Below are positions 18,539 through 28,331 of a stretch of DNA of 64,000 nucleotides, piece by piece. Position numbers and translations under genes: made by a program. The DNA comes from JALYZC01 sp963725645 (GTDB lineage Bacteria; Actinomycetota; Thermoleophilia; Solirubrobacterales; Solirubrobacteraceae), in NCBI GenBank assembly GCA_963725645.1, contig CAVRZD010000002.1:1364001-1428000 (forward strand), in the 5' to 3' direction. A model generated the notes under the pieces. It ran no database searches, had not been told where the DNA came from, and was given only the letters and a program-made list of their open reading frames with translations. The first letter of the stretch is position 1; every line of letters starts with the position of its first letter.

Positions 18539-18542
<4 letters not shown>
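17855..18542 (+). CDS. DtxR/MntR-family metal-dependent repressor (one frameshift as sequenced)
   Basis: Iron- or manganese-responsive repressor of about 228 residues. The N-terminal winged helix has MSSAVEDYAKAIYALER and TNALAERLGVTAASASGMVK. The dimerisation/metal domain has VHEEAEVLEHVLSEELEE with the expected His/Glu ligands, and a C-terminal SH3-like FeoA-type domain is present (GARGTFVRVSDSDPEMLRYL...GGPLFARF). One extra base near 18143 (YLAEQ|LGVPWDRVHEEAE) breaks the frame; the span is 229 codons plus one. It overlaps the NRAMP gene by GTGA, so it very likely controls manganese or iron uptake by that transporter. Confidence 0.86.
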
Positions 18543-19857
<1,315 letters not shown>

Positions 19858-19866
19858 GCACCGCGA

Positions 19867-20733
19867 CTACGCCGGCGGCGCAAGCGCGTCGAGCATCTCC
19901 CCGATGCGCTCCGCAATCGAGAGGTGCCCCGCATCGGGGACGATCGTGAGGGTCGCATCGGGCAGCCGCTCGGCCAGGTCACGGGCGTGGTGGACCGGAA
20001 CCATCGCGTCGTCGTCGCCCTGCCAGAGGTGGACGGGGAGTGGGACCTCCTCGAGCGCGAAGTCCCAGGGGCGGCCCCAGAGCTGGTAGTCGCGAATCGC
20101 GCCCGCCGGCCCCTGGCGCAGCGCCTCGATGAACCCGCCCATGAACTCGCGGCCGGTCCGCTCGAGCACCAACCGGTCGGGCTCGCTGAGCTCAGCGGCG
20201 AGGCTCTTGACCGCCGCGCCGCGCGCGGCCCGCGCGGCGAGACCCATGCCACGAAGCCGCAGGCTGGCGCGCCGCGGATGACGCAGCGCGAGGTCGAGCA
20301 TGCGGCGGTCGCTCTTGGCCAGGCCCGCGCGCGCGCCGGGCCGGTCGAGCGGTCCGGCTCCGGCCATCGTCCCGATTGCGCTGATGCGTTCCCGCAGGGG
20401 GTTGGCGCACGCCAATGCGTAGGGACCGCCGACCGACCAGCCCAGCACCCCGAAGCGCCTCAGGCCCAACGCGTCTGCGAGGCCGGCGACGTCGGCGGCA
20501 ATCCCGGTCAGCGTCTCGTACGGGGGCCCGGCGGAGCAGCCGATGGCCCGGCGGTCGAAGCAGACGACGCGCAGGCCGCGCGCCCGGGCCGGGGCGTCCG
20601 CGTAGTCGTAGCCCAGGCGGCACACCAGCCCACCGTGCACGACGAATACCGCCCGGCCGCTGTTCAGGTCGCCGTGCTCGACGACGCCGACGGCGCGCCC
20701 GCCGGCGATCTCCACGACGCGGTCGCGGCCCAT
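19867..20733 (-). CDS. Alpha/beta hydrolase
   Basis: Serine hydrolase of 288 residues. The nucleophile elbow is GWSVGG (Ser about residue 100), the oxyanion region HGGL (34-37), the acid in LWQGDDDAMVP and the catalytic His in PDAGHLS near the C-terminus, giving a complete triad. CFDRRAIGCSAGPPYETL resembles proline-iminopeptidase/epoxide-hydrolase relatives; the substrate is unknown. Its start overlaps the preceding lipoprotein frame by 70 bases, so one of the two boundaries may be wrong. Confidence 0.82.
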   Translation of the reverse strand: MGRDRVVEIAGGRAVGVVEHGDLNSGRAVFVVHGGLVCRLGYDYADAPARARGLRVVCFDRRAIGCSAGPPYETLTGIAADVAGLADALGLRRFGVLGWSVGGPYALACANPLRERISAIGTMAGAGPLDRPGARAGLAKSDRRMLDLALRHPRRASLRLRGMGLAARAARGAAVKSLAAELSEPDRLVLERTGREFMGGFIEALRQGPAGAIRDYQLWGRPWDFALEEVPLPVHLWQGDDDAMVPVHHARDLAERLPDATLTIVPDAGHLSIAERIGEMLDALAPPA

Positions 20734-21197
20734 CGTCCGACGCTATCGCGTCGCCGCTGGGCGGCGTACGCGCGGCCGTCGAGCAATGCGATCACCGGCA
20801 CCAGCGCGCGAGGAAGCTCCCCCTGCACGAACCGGACCGTGTGCCCCTCGGCGCTCAGCGTGTACTCGTAGCCGTCCGCCGGCACCGGCGTGGTGCTGGA
20901 CCGCAGGTGCGCGATGTCGGCGTCGCGCAGCGCGCGGCGCAGCCGGGCGAGGCGGTCGCGCGCGAGGGTGAACGGCGCGCCGCCGGTGCGGGTTGCGCGT
21001 CCGTCCTCGCGGACCGTGGTCACGACGTCGGTGTAGGCGATGCCGCCGCGGCGCTCGTAGCGCACCAGCACGCCCTCGTCGGACGTCGTCGACGCCCCTC
21101 CGGAGCCGCCGCCGCAGCCGGCGACGGCGAGCACGAGGAGCGGGAGCACGATCGCGAGTCGCACACCACCACTACGCCTGGCCGGCGCTGGCATCAC
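20664..21197 (-). CDS. Lipoprotein, hypothetical
   Basis: A 177-residue putative lipoprotein. The signal LAIVLPLLVLAVAGC ends in a lipobox and a Gly/Ser-rich tether. The domain YERRGGIAYTDVVTTVREDG...FTLARDRLARLRRALRDAD followed by YEYTLSAEGHTVRFVQGEL resembles small secreted domains common in actinobacteria with no assigned function. The C-terminal 25 residues (after about 20740) are Arg/Ser/Ala-rich and overlap the hydrolase start, so the true end may lie earlier if a frame error is present. Confidence 0.65.
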   Translation of the reverse strand: MMPAPARRSGGVRLAIVLPLLVLAVAGCGGGSGGASTTSDEGVLVRYERRGGIAYTDVVTTVREDGRATRTGGAPFTLARDRLARLRRALRDADIAHLRSSTTPVPADGYEYTLSAEGHTVRFVQGELPRALVPVIALLDGRAYAAQRRRDSVGRWAATASWRSPAGAPSASSSTAT

Positions 21198-21217
21198 GGC
21201 CGATAGGCTTCGCCGCG

Positions 21218-21580
21218 ATGGGCCTCGCCGACCAGTTCCAGGAGATCGTGGACTCCCTTCCCGACGACTGGACCGACCTCGAGCTGGACCTCCGCGTGCG
21301 CGACGAGCGCCGCTACGTGGACGCGGCGCTGTACCTCGTCACCTGCAACGCGCAGCCCTACTCGCGGGCCGAGTGGCACTGGCGGCTGCTGGTCGCACAC
21401 CGCTTCGGTCATGCCGCCTCGGCGCCGACGGTGCACGGCGCGCTCGCGCTGCTCGACAACGCCGGAATCGCCGGCGAGATGGTGGTACGCGGGGTGCGCA
21501 GCGGCCGTACCGAGGTCACGCCGATGTGGGGGCGCCCGGAGTCGGTGCGGGAGCAGTTCCGCAGACTGCGGGCGCAGTAG
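21218..21580 (+). CDS. Conserved hypothetical protein
   Basis: A 120-residue soluble protein. Visible segments are LADQFQEIVDSLPDDWTDLE, LRVRDERRYVDAALYLVTCN, WHWRLLVAHRFGHAAS and a C-terminal VREQFRRLRAQ. No catalytic motif or known family was recognised; an alpha+beta fold is likely. The ATG at 21218 has TAGGCT 8 bases upstream and no ribosome site (leaderless pattern). A small receiver-like protein follows after 20 bases in the same direction. Confidence 0.7.
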   Translation: MGLADQFQEIVDSLPDDWTDLELDLRVRDERRYVDAALYLVTCNAQPYSRAEWHWRLLVAHRFGHAASAPTVHGALALLDNAGIAGEMVVRGVRSGRTEVTPMWGRPESVREQFRRLRAQ

Positions 21581-21600
21581 ATGACCGATTCCATCATCTG

Positions 21601-21957
21601 ATGGCCCGCGTCGTCGCGCTCGTCCCCGACCTCCTGTTCGGATCGCGCGTGCAGTCGATGCTCGAGGCGGCCGGCCACGAGGTCACGCTCACGGGGGCGG
21701 AGGACGAGGCGCGCACCGAGGCGGAGTTCGCCGACGCGCTCGTGGTGGACCTGACGACGGACGACGTGGACGGCGTCATGCTGGTGGAGTCGATGCGCGC
21801 GGGCGGCGAGCTGCGCGGGATCCGAACGTTGGCGTTCTACTCGCACGTCGAGGCCGACACCCGAGCGCGGGCACAGGACGCCGGGTTCGACGAGGTCGTG
21901 CCGCGCTCGCGCATGGCGCGCGAGGGCGCCGAGCTCGTCGGCCGACTATTGGCCTGA
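21601..21957 (+). CDS. Small receiver-like (CheY-fold) protein, degenerate
   Basis: A 118-residue single domain with the alternating beta/alpha pattern of response-regulator receivers. VVALVPDLLFGSRVQSMLEA occupies the place of the acidic pocket but lacks the usual adjacent Asp pair. ALVVDLTTDDVDGVMLVESM supplies a possible phospho-acceptor Asp, and TLAFYSHVEADTRARAQDAG and FDEVVPRSRM match the Thr and Lys regions, with Arg in place of the conserved Lys. It is probably a pseudo-receiver or signalling adaptor. Its end overlaps that of the convergent membrane-protein gene by 12 bases. Confidence 0.68.
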   Translation: MARVVALVPDLLFGSRVQSMLEAAGHEVTLTGAEDEARTEAEFADALVVDLTTDDVDGVMLVESMRAGGELRGIRTLAFYSHVEADTRARAQDAGFDEVVPRSRMAREGAELVGRLLA

Positions 21958-22983
21958 GCTCCCGCCCTCGGGCTCCGGCGGCGTGTTCAGCCGGATCCCG
22001 CGGCCCGTTGCGCGCTTGGCGAGCATCGGCGTGACGAACGCGAACCCGACCTCGACCGCCATCTGCACGAGGCGCACGGCGACGGCAACGGCCACCGCGA
22101 CGGTGAACGGCAGTGCCGGCGCGAGCGCGGCCGCCAGCGCCGTCTCGCGCGCGCCGAGGCCGCCGGGCAGGATGAACGCGACGAGCGAGGCGGCGAACCC
22201 GACTGAGTAGGCCGCGATGCAGGTGGCGATATGGCTGTCCGGGATCGCGTGCATCGCGTGCGCCAGTGCATACGTGCCGAAGCCCGCGATCAGCATCGTG
22301 ACCGCGTAGAGCGTGAGGAACTCGAGCACGCGCCCGCGCGACAGCGACAGCGGCAGCGGCTCGCGCCCCAGCCGGTGCAGCACGTAGTCGGCGATCCGGT
22401 GGAAGACGCGCGGGTCGAGCGCGACGAGACCGAGGAGCGGCACGATCAGGGCGGCGAATCGCCACGGCTCGCCCTGGAGGGCGGGAAGCTCGAGGAGGAA
22501 GTACACGCCGACCGTGACCGCCGCGGTGAACGTCAGCCCCATCTCGTACACGAATGAGGCGAAGGAGACACGCATCGGCGCGCCCTCGCGCTCCGCCAGG
22601 GCCATCCGGCTCACGGCCATCATCACGCTCGTCGGGACGTAGCGGCCGAGCAGCGTCATGCACCAGATGGCGCGCCCGCGGCTGGCCTGCAGCGGGGAGC
22701 CCAGCGCGTGCATCATCGCCACCCACAGCTGGGCCTGGAAGAGCTCGAACACGATGAAGGCGGCGAACGAGATCGCGAGCCACCCGGGCTCGAAGTGCCA
22801 GTCGAACGAGGGCAGCTTCGACCACTGGGTCGCGACCGCGGCGCCGAGGCACGCGAGGATGATCGCGGGCACCCCGATCGCCACCGCGATCCGCAGCCCG
22901 CGGTGCTGCGGCTGGAGCGAGGCGACGGACGCCCCGGCCGAGCCGACGCGATGCAGGAAGGGTGTGGGCTCTTCGCTCGCCAT
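21946..22983 (-). CDS. UPF0104/LPG-synthase-like integral membrane protein
   Basis: A 345-residue protein with about eight membrane helices. It belongs to the lysylphosphatidylglycerol synthase transmembrane/flippase-like group (UPF0104, AglD-type). Characteristic parts are GRYVPTSVMMAVSRMALAER, FILPGGLGARETALAAALAP (the PGGLGxxE signature) and the terminal helix pair. The group is linked to lipid-linked sugar or lipid translocation; no enzymatic LPG domain is attached. The ATG at 22983 is chosen because upstream codons are low-complexity basic. It is followed closely upstream by the polytopic protein at 22989. Confidence 0.8.
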   Translation of the reverse strand: MASEEPTPFLHRVGSAGASVASLQPQHRGLRIAVAIGVPAIILACLGAAVATQWSKLPSFDWHFEPGWLAISFAAFIVFELFQAQLWVAMMHALGSPLQASRGRAIWCMTLLGRYVPTSVMMAVSRMALAEREGAPMRVSFASFVYEMGLTFTAAVTVGVYFLLELPALQGEPWRFAALIVPLLGLVALDPRVFHRIADYVLHRLGREPLPLSLSRGRVLEFLTLYAVTMLIAGFGTYALAHAMHAIPDSHIATCIAAYSVGFAASLVAFILPGGLGARETALAAALAPALPFTVAVAVAVAVRLVQMAVEVGFAFVTPMLAKRATGRGIRLNTPPEPEGGSSGQ

Positions 22984-22988
22984 GCCGA

Positions 22989-24332
22989 TTACCAAGGGCT
23001 CTTCGCCGTGACCTGGAGGGTAAGCGCCGCGGTCACCTGAACCGCGAGCCATCCCTGGCGGCCGCGCACGCCGCGCGACGCGGCGCCGGCGGCCAGCAGC
23101 AGCCAGGGCGCGAACGGCAGCCAAACCCGCTCGGTCTCACCACGGGCATACCCGGAGAGGTCGGCCACCACCAGGCCGGCCAGCGCCCCGCCGCACAGCA
23201 CCCACGCTCCGTGCCGTCGCAGGCGCGCGAGCCCGACCGCCACGGCCGGGCCGACCGCGAGCGCGAACGCCGCCGGGCTGGCCACGAGGAACTCCAGGTA
23301 GGGCCGGTGCTCGAACACGCCGGCGAGCTGGAGCTGGCGCGCGGTCTGGAGGCCGTCGAACCACGAGAACCCACGCGCGTAGAACGCGAGGAAGACCGCC
23401 ACGACGCCCGCCGCGGCGAGCGCCAGCGTCCGCCAGGCGCGCCGGTAGACGGCGATCGCCAGCACGATCAGGCCCAGCGGCACGATGCCGTAGGTCGTGA
23501 ACAGCGACGCCCCGAGCACGAGCCCGCCGGCGAGGGCGCCGGCGTCCGCCCAGCCGTCCGGCGGCCGGCTGGCGGCGACCGCGAACAGCGCGATGCCGAC
23601 CGCCGCGAGGCCCATGTAGAAGGCGTCCGGCGACGTGCCGATCCACAGCGCGACCGGGGCGAAGACGAGGAACGGTGCGGCGGCGCGCGCGAACGCCTCG
23701 CCCGCGAGCGCGCGCGCGGCGACGACCGCGGCCGGGGCCGCCAGCGCGCCGACCGCGATCACGACCACGGCGGCGGGCCAGCCGCCCACGAGCCCGATCT
23801 GGTGCAGGCCCATGAACACCATCAGCAGCAGCGGCGGGTGCGCGTGGACGTGGAAGTCGTAGCCGGCGGCGAGCGCGGTGAACGTGCCGAGGAAGTGCTG
23901 CTGGGTGACGGCGAACGGCACGTCGTGCAGGTACTCGTAGCGCGTCACCAGGGGGTCGATCACGCGGTCCGGGCCGTCCGACATCGCGAGCAGGAACACC
24001 CACGCGAACGCCGCCGCGCCCGCGGCGAACAGCAAACCCCGGAACGAGAGCCGCTCGGCCAGCGCCGGCGCCCACGCCACCGCGGCGACGCCGAGGAGCA
24101 GCGGTGGGACGATCAGCCAGGTGGTCGCCGGGTCGTACATACCGACGAGCGGCGCGTTGGCGATGTGCACGAACGGGTCGTCGTCGTTCAGGGGCACGAC
24201 GAGCAGGCGCGCGGCCACGACCAGGCCGAGCCAGGCTGCGAGCGCGAGGCCGGCGTCGAGGCCGGAACTGCGAACCCGCGTCGCGGCCGCGCGCAGGGGC
24301 GGGCCGGCGGGCTGGGGACGAGCAGTCCGCAC
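22989..24332 (-). CDS. Polytopic membrane protein, GT-C glycosyltransferase-like
   Basis: A 447-residue protein with about 12 hydrophobic segments. The topology and motifs (VPLNDDDPFVHIANAPLVGM with acidic residues in the first extracytoplasmic loop, then HVHAHPPLLLMVFMGLHQIG) resemble GT-C-fold mannosyl- or arabinosyltransferases that use polyprenyl-phosphate sugars. The loop Asp residues would be catalytic in such an enzyme. The assignment is by fold-like features only. The GTG at 24332 has TAGACT 7 bases upstream. The stop is 5 bases from the start of the flippase-like gene, so the two are probably one operon acting on a lipid-linked glycan (inferred). Confidence 0.72.
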   Translation of the reverse strand: MRTARPQPAGPPLRAAATRVRSSGLDAGLALAAWLGLVVAARLLVVPLNDDDPFVHIANAPLVGMYDPATTWLIVPPLLLGVAAVAWAPALAERLSFRGLLFAAGAAAFAWVFLLAMSDGPDRVIDPLVTRYEYLHDVPFAVTQQHFLGTFTALAAGYDFHVHAHPPLLLMVFMGLHQIGLVGGWPAAVVVIAVGALAAPAAVVAARALAGEAFARAAAPFLVFAPVALWIGTSPDAFYMGLAAVGIALFAVAASRPPDGWADAGALAGGLVLGASLFTTYGIVPLGLIVLAIAVYRRAWRTLALAAAGVVAVFLAFYARGFSWFDGLQTARQLQLAGVFEHRPYLEFLVASPAAFALAVGPAVAVGLARLRRHGAWVLCGGALAGLVVADLSGYARGETERVWLPFAPWLLLAAGAASRGVRGRQGWLAVQVTAALTLQVTAKSPW

Positions 24333-24402
24333 GCGCCGCAGTCTATTTCCGCCGTCGCGGCTGGGCCCGCCGACGGGCGGCGCCGCGTACACTGCCGCGG
24401 CC

Positions 24403-24843
24403 GTGGCCGGGAACGAATCGCAGCGGGGCGAGCGGCGCGCGCGCTCCGGACGCTGGCTCTGGCCGGCCGCCGCGGCCGGTCTGCTGGCCGTGCTCGCGCT
24501 GCTCGTCCTGTTCCGCGCCAACAAGCGCTTCGACGGGTACGTCGCGTCGACGAAGGGCGAGCAGGAGCACGTCGTGCGCGAGGGCCAGCGCATCGACCTC
24601 GTGTTCGTCGACCGCACGCATGCGGCCACGCCGTACACCGTCGTCTACCGGCACCTCGACTATCCGCGGTCGCGGACCTACCACGGGCGCACGAAGGGCC
24701 GCCGCCTGCCGAACGTGATCAGGATCCGCGCGGGCACGACCGCGCGGATCGACGTGCGCTGGTACGTGGGCGGCAAGAGCAAGGCGCGCTGGACGTTCAA
24801 CATCCGCCCGCGCGAGGCGGCGGGCAACGGCCCCGCGTCATAG
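24403..24843 (+). CDS. Membrane-anchored protein with extracellular domain
   Basis: A 146-residue protein. A basic N-terminus is followed by one transmembrane helix (WPAAAAGLLAVLALLVLF, about 18-36), then an extracytoplasmic beta-rich domain (IDLVFVDRTHAATPYTVVYR, NVIRIRAGTTARIDVRWYVG). The family is not recognised. The GTG at 24403 has TACACT 9 bases upstream and no Shine-Dalgarno. It is divergent from the GT-C-like gene and lies 44 bases before the aquaporin gene. Confidence 0.68.
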   Translation: MAGNESQRGERRARSGRWLWPAAAAGLLAVLALLVLFRANKRFDGYVASTKGEQEHVVREGQRIDLVFVDRTHAATPYTVVYRHLDYPRSRTYHGRTKGRRLPNVIRIRAGTTARIDVRWYVGGKSKARWTFNIRPREAAGNGPAS

Positions 24844-24887
24844 AATCGCAGCCGCCCTGAAGCCGCCCGACCGTAAAGGAGACCGCC

Positions 24888-25612
24888 GTGGAAGACCGCG
24901 AATGGCCGGCGTACGTGGCCGAATTCATCGGAACGTTCGTGCTCGTCTTCTTCATCTGCGCGATCCTGTCGATCAACTCGGCCGGCGGGATCGGCGTCAC
25001 CGACTGGGCCGTGATCGGGCTGCTGCACGCCTTCGTGCTGGCCATGCTCGTCTACGCGCTGGGAGGCGCCTCTGGGGCGCACTTCAACCCGGCGGTGACC
25101 ACGACGCTGCTCGCGCTGCGGAAGATCAAGCCGGGCGACGCGCTCGTGTACGTGCTCGTGCAGCTCTCCGGCGGTGTGGCCGGGGCGCTCGTGTGCAAGG
25201 CGATCCTGACCGACGCCGGAAAGGGCGTGCACTACGGCGCGGCGACCGTGTCGCAGATCGTGCACCACCACGCGCTTCCGGGGCTGCTCGCCGAGATCCT
25301 CGGGACGTTCGTGCTGATGTTCGCGATCATGGCCTGCGCGGTGAACCCGCGCGGGCAGCGGGACTGGGCCGGCTTGGTCATCGGCATCACGCTCGGCTTC
25401 GCCGTGATGACGTTCGGGCCCGTGTCGGGCGGAAGCCTCAACCCGGCGCGCTGGTTCGGGCCCGCGGTGGTGGGCGGCGAGTGGGCGCAACTGGCTGCAT
25501 CTACATCATCGGGCCGCTGATCGGCGCGGGGCTGGCCGGCCTCGTCTACGACTACGTGGTGATCCGCCCCGAGGACAAGGTGACCAAACGGCCGATAGAC
25601 ACGCTGGGCTGA
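24888..25612 (+). CDS. Aquaporin / MIP-family channel (frameshifted near the 3' end as sequenced)
   Basis: Water or glycerol channel of about 240 residues with six membrane helices. Both pore NPA boxes are seen: GAHFNPAVT and GGSLNPARW. The Arg of the selectivity filter follows the second box directly (NPAR). The GTG at 24888 has AAAGGAG upstream. Near 25492-25500 two extra bases disturb the frame: the protein reads GGEWAQ, then continues as IYIIGPLIGAGLAGLVYDYVV in another frame. The span is 241 codons plus two, in keeping with two insertions. As sequenced, a truncated product would end at 25520. Confidence 0.87.
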
Positions 25613-25665
25613 GGCGCGCGGCCGCGGCCCGGCCCGCGGTTCCGGTTCCTTAGACTGTCGCGCGG

Positions 25666-27873
25666 ATGCGCCGCCGCGTCACCTTCTCGCGCAACCTGAC
25701 GCTGTCGCTGTCGCGCACCTGCCGCTGCTACTGCAAGTACTGCGCGTTCGCCACCCACCAGGCGCACCTGCACGAACCGGACGAGGTGATCGGGATCCTC
25801 GACGGCGCTGGCAGGCGACACGTCAAGGAGCTGCTCGTCCTCACGGGCGAGCGGCCGGAGGTCAACGCCGAGGTCGCGCGGCGCCTGCACGAGTGGGGCC
25901 ACGAGGACTTCACGTCCTACGTTGTCTGGACCTGCGAGCGCGCGCTCGAGCGCGGCCTCCTGCCGCACACGAACCTCGGCGTCGTGTCGCGCGCGAACCT
26001 GCTGCGCCTGCGCGAGGTGACCGCGTCGCAGGGGCTGATGCTGGAGTCGGTCAACCCCGACCTCGTCGTCCACCAGGGCTCGCCCACGAAGGACCCGGCG
26101 CGGCGGCTGGAGACGATTCGGACCGCCGGCGAGCTGCGCATCCCGTTCACCAGCGGGATCCTCGTGGGGATCGGCGAGACGCCCGACGAGCGCGTCGCCG
26201 CGCTGGAGGCGCTGGCCGAGGTTCACGCCGAGCACGGTCACCTGCAGGAGGTGATCCTGCAGAACTTCGTCCCGCACCAGAGCTACTACGGCCGCGAACC
26301 GGCGGACATCGCCGACGCCGCGGCGCGGGAGTTCTGGCGCACCGGCGTGGGGGAGCGCCCGGAGCAGCCGCTGCCGGACTGGGCGACGTCGGTCTCGATC
26401 GACGACATGCGCGTGCTGATCGCCGAGGCCCGGCGCCTGATGCCCGACGTCGGGATCCAGGTCCCGCCGAACCTGTCCGACTGGTGGCCCGAGCTGGTGG
26501 CCGCCGGTGCGACCGACCTCGGCGGGCTGTCCGCCAACGGCGACCACATCTCGCCGGAGCACCCGTTCCCGTCGCCGCACCAGGTGCGCAAGCGCCTGCA
26601 GGCCGACGGGGTCGCGCTGACCGAGCGCCTGTGCGTGTACCCGCAGTACATCGACCCGGAGTGGATGGCGCAGGGCGTGCTCGACGTGATCAAGACGACG
26701 TACTGGAGCTTCATCCCGCGCCGCGGGTCGGGCCGCCGCGACGAGCGCCCGATCCGGCTCGACCTCGTCCCGCGTGCGATCGAACGCGCGCGTGAGGGCG
26801 CCTGGCTGTCATCCGAGGCGCTGACCGCGCTGTTCGCCGAGCGCCGGCCCGGGCTCATCGAGGACATGCGCGCGGCCGCCGACGAGCTGCGCGCCGAGTT
26901 GGCGGGCGACACCGTCACGTTCGTCGTCAACCGCAACGTGAACGTGTCCAACATCTGCACCGTCGGCTGCGCGTTCTGCGGCTTCGGCCAGGGCAAGCGC
27001 TCACCGGACGCCTACGAGCACGACCGCGACGAGTTCGTGCGGCGCGTGCAGGAGGCGGTCGAGTACGGGGCGACCGAGATCTGCATGCAGTCGGGCATCC
27101 ACCCCGACTGGTCGCTGGAGGATTACGAGGGCTGGCTGCGGCTGGCCAAGGAGGTCGCGCCGCAGTTGCACCTGCACGCGTACTCTCCGATGGAGGTCTC
27201 GCACATGTGCGACGTGTCGGGCCTCCCGCCGCGGGCGGTGTTCGAGCGCCTGCGCGAGGCGGGGCTCGACTCGACGCCGGGGACGGCGGCCGAGGTCCTG
27301 CACGACGGGGTGCGCGAGCGCATCTCGCCCAACAAGCTCCCGGTGGCCCGCTGGGTCGAGGTGATCGAGGCCTCGCACGCGGTCGGCCTGCGCTCGACGG
27401 TGACGGTGATGTTCGGCCACATCGAGGAGCCCTGGGAGCTGGCCGAGCACATGCGCGTCGTGCGCGAGCTGCAGGAGCGCACCGGGGGCTTCACCGAGTT
27501 CGTCCCGCTGTCCTTCATCCCCTTCCACACGCTGCTCGGCCGCACCCACGGCATCGAGGAGATCTCCCGCGAGGAGAACCTCAAGCACACGGCGGTGTTC
27601 CGCCTCGCGCTCGGTCGCAGCGTCCGGAGCCTGCAGGCGAGCTGGGTGAAGATGGGGCTCGACGCGGCCACCGAGTCCCTGCGCTGGGGCGTCAACGACC
27701 TCGGGGGGACGCTGATGGAGGAGAACATCAGCCGCCTCGCCGGCTCCTACCACGGGGTCCGGCTCGACCCGCCGGAGCTGATCGCGGCGGCGCACCGCGC
27801 CGGACGGCCGGCGGCGGAGCGCACGACGCTGTACGACATCCGCCGCCGGCACGAGCTGCCGGTCGCGGCGTAG
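25666..27873 (+). CDS. fbiC: FO synthase FbiC (CofG-CofH fusion)
   Basis: Dual radical-SAM enzyme of 735 residues that makes the deazaflavin chromophore FO of coenzyme F420 from the flavin precursor 5-amino-6-ribitylaminouracil and tyrosine. The CofG-type N-terminal half has the CxxxCxxC cluster motif at C19/C23/C26 (TCRCYCKYC). The CofH-type C-terminal half has it at C431/C435/C438 (NICTVGCAFCGF). The fused order is that of actinobacteria. TAGACT lies 9 bases before the ATG, suggesting a leaderless mRNA separate from the leftward cof operon 1 kb downstream. Confidence 0.96.
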   Translation: MRRRVTFSRNLTLSLSRTCRCYCKYCAFATHQAHLHEPDEVIGILDGAGRRHVKELLVLTGERPEVNAEVARRLHEWGHEDFTSYVVWTCERALERGLLPHTNLGVVSRANLLRLREVTASQGLMLESVNPDLVVHQGSPTKDPARRLETIRTAGELRIPFTSGILVGIGETPDERVAALEALAEVHAEHGHLQEVILQNFVPHQSYYGREPADIADAAAREFWRTGVGERPEQPLPDWATSVSIDDMRVLIAEARRLMPDVGIQVPPNLSDWWPELVAAGATDLGGLSANGDHISPEHPFPSPHQVRKRLQADGVALTERLCVYPQYIDPEWMAQGVLDVIKTTYWSFIPRRGSGRRDERPIRLDLVPRAIERAREGAWLSSEALTALFAERRPGLIEDMRAAADELRAELAGDTVTFVVNRNVNVSNICTVGCAFCGFGQGKRSPDAYEHDRDEFVRRVQEAVEYGATEICMQSGIHPDWSLEDYEGWLRLAKEVAPQLHLHAYSPMEVSHMCDVSGLPPRAVFERLREAGLDSTPGTAAEVLHDGVRERISPNKLPVARWVEVIEASHAVGLRSTVTVMFGHIEEPWELAEHMRVVRELQERTGGFTEFVPLSFIPFHTLLGRTHGIEEISREENLKHTAVFRLALGRSVRSLQASWVKMGLDAATESLRWGVNDLGGTLMEENISRLAGSYHGVRLDPPELIAAAHRAGRPAAERTTLYDIRRRHELPVAA

Positions 27874-27878
27874 GGCGG

Positions 27879-28247
27879 CTACTTCACGAGGCCGATCACG
27901 TGACCCTCGGGGTCCGAGAACAGGGCGATCTCGATGTTGACCTCCGGGACCTTGTCCGGGCCCATCATCCGCGTCCCGCCGAGGCTCTCGGCCTTCGCCA
28001 GCGCGGCCTCGACGTCCGGCACCTCGACGTAGAACGTGACGTGGCCGTCGTAGCCCTCGGGCGCGCTCCCGATCCCGCCGCCGATGCCGATCCCATCGGC
28101 GTTCGTGTTCCCGTCGCGCGGGACCACGGCGTAGTTGGTCGGCCCGACCGGGTCGCCGAACTCCCAGCCGAACAGCTCCGAGTAGTAGCTGCGCAGCTTC
28201 TCGCCGTCCTTCCCGATGACCTCGAAGTGGATGACCGGTTTTCCCAT
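27879..28247 (-). CDS. VOC-family (glyoxalase/bleomycin-resistance fold) protein
   Basis: A 122-residue vicinal-oxygen-chelate domain protein: the N-terminal VIHFEVIGKDGEKLRSYYSE followed by LFGWEF and the C-terminal IALFSDPEGHVIGLVK carry the paired beta-alpha-beta-beta-beta modules, with His/Glu-type metal ligand positions. The family ranges from glyoxalases to dioxygenases and binding proteins, so the reaction is unknown. The ATG at 28247 has AAAGGGGA 3-4 bases upstream. The stop is 5 bases from that of the convergent fbiC. Confidence 0.85.
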   Translation of the reverse strand: MGKPVIHFEVIGKDGEKLRSYYSELFGWEFGDPVGPTNYAVVPRDGNTNADGIGIGGGIGSAPEGYDGHVTFYVEVPDVEAALAKAESLGGTRMMGPDKVPEVNIEIALFSDPEGHVIGLVK

Positions 28248-28331
28248 GTTTCCCCTTTCGTCGTGTGCCGGCGGCCGGAGCCGCCGCCTGCAACCTATCC
28301 CTAGGACCGCGGCAACCCGCGGGATTCATCG

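Noticed and set aside
22989..24332. A rhamnosyl- or arabinosyltransferase with a named substrate
   Set aside because: Only topology and a loop acidic motif support the GT-C idea, so a specific substrate would be guesswork.
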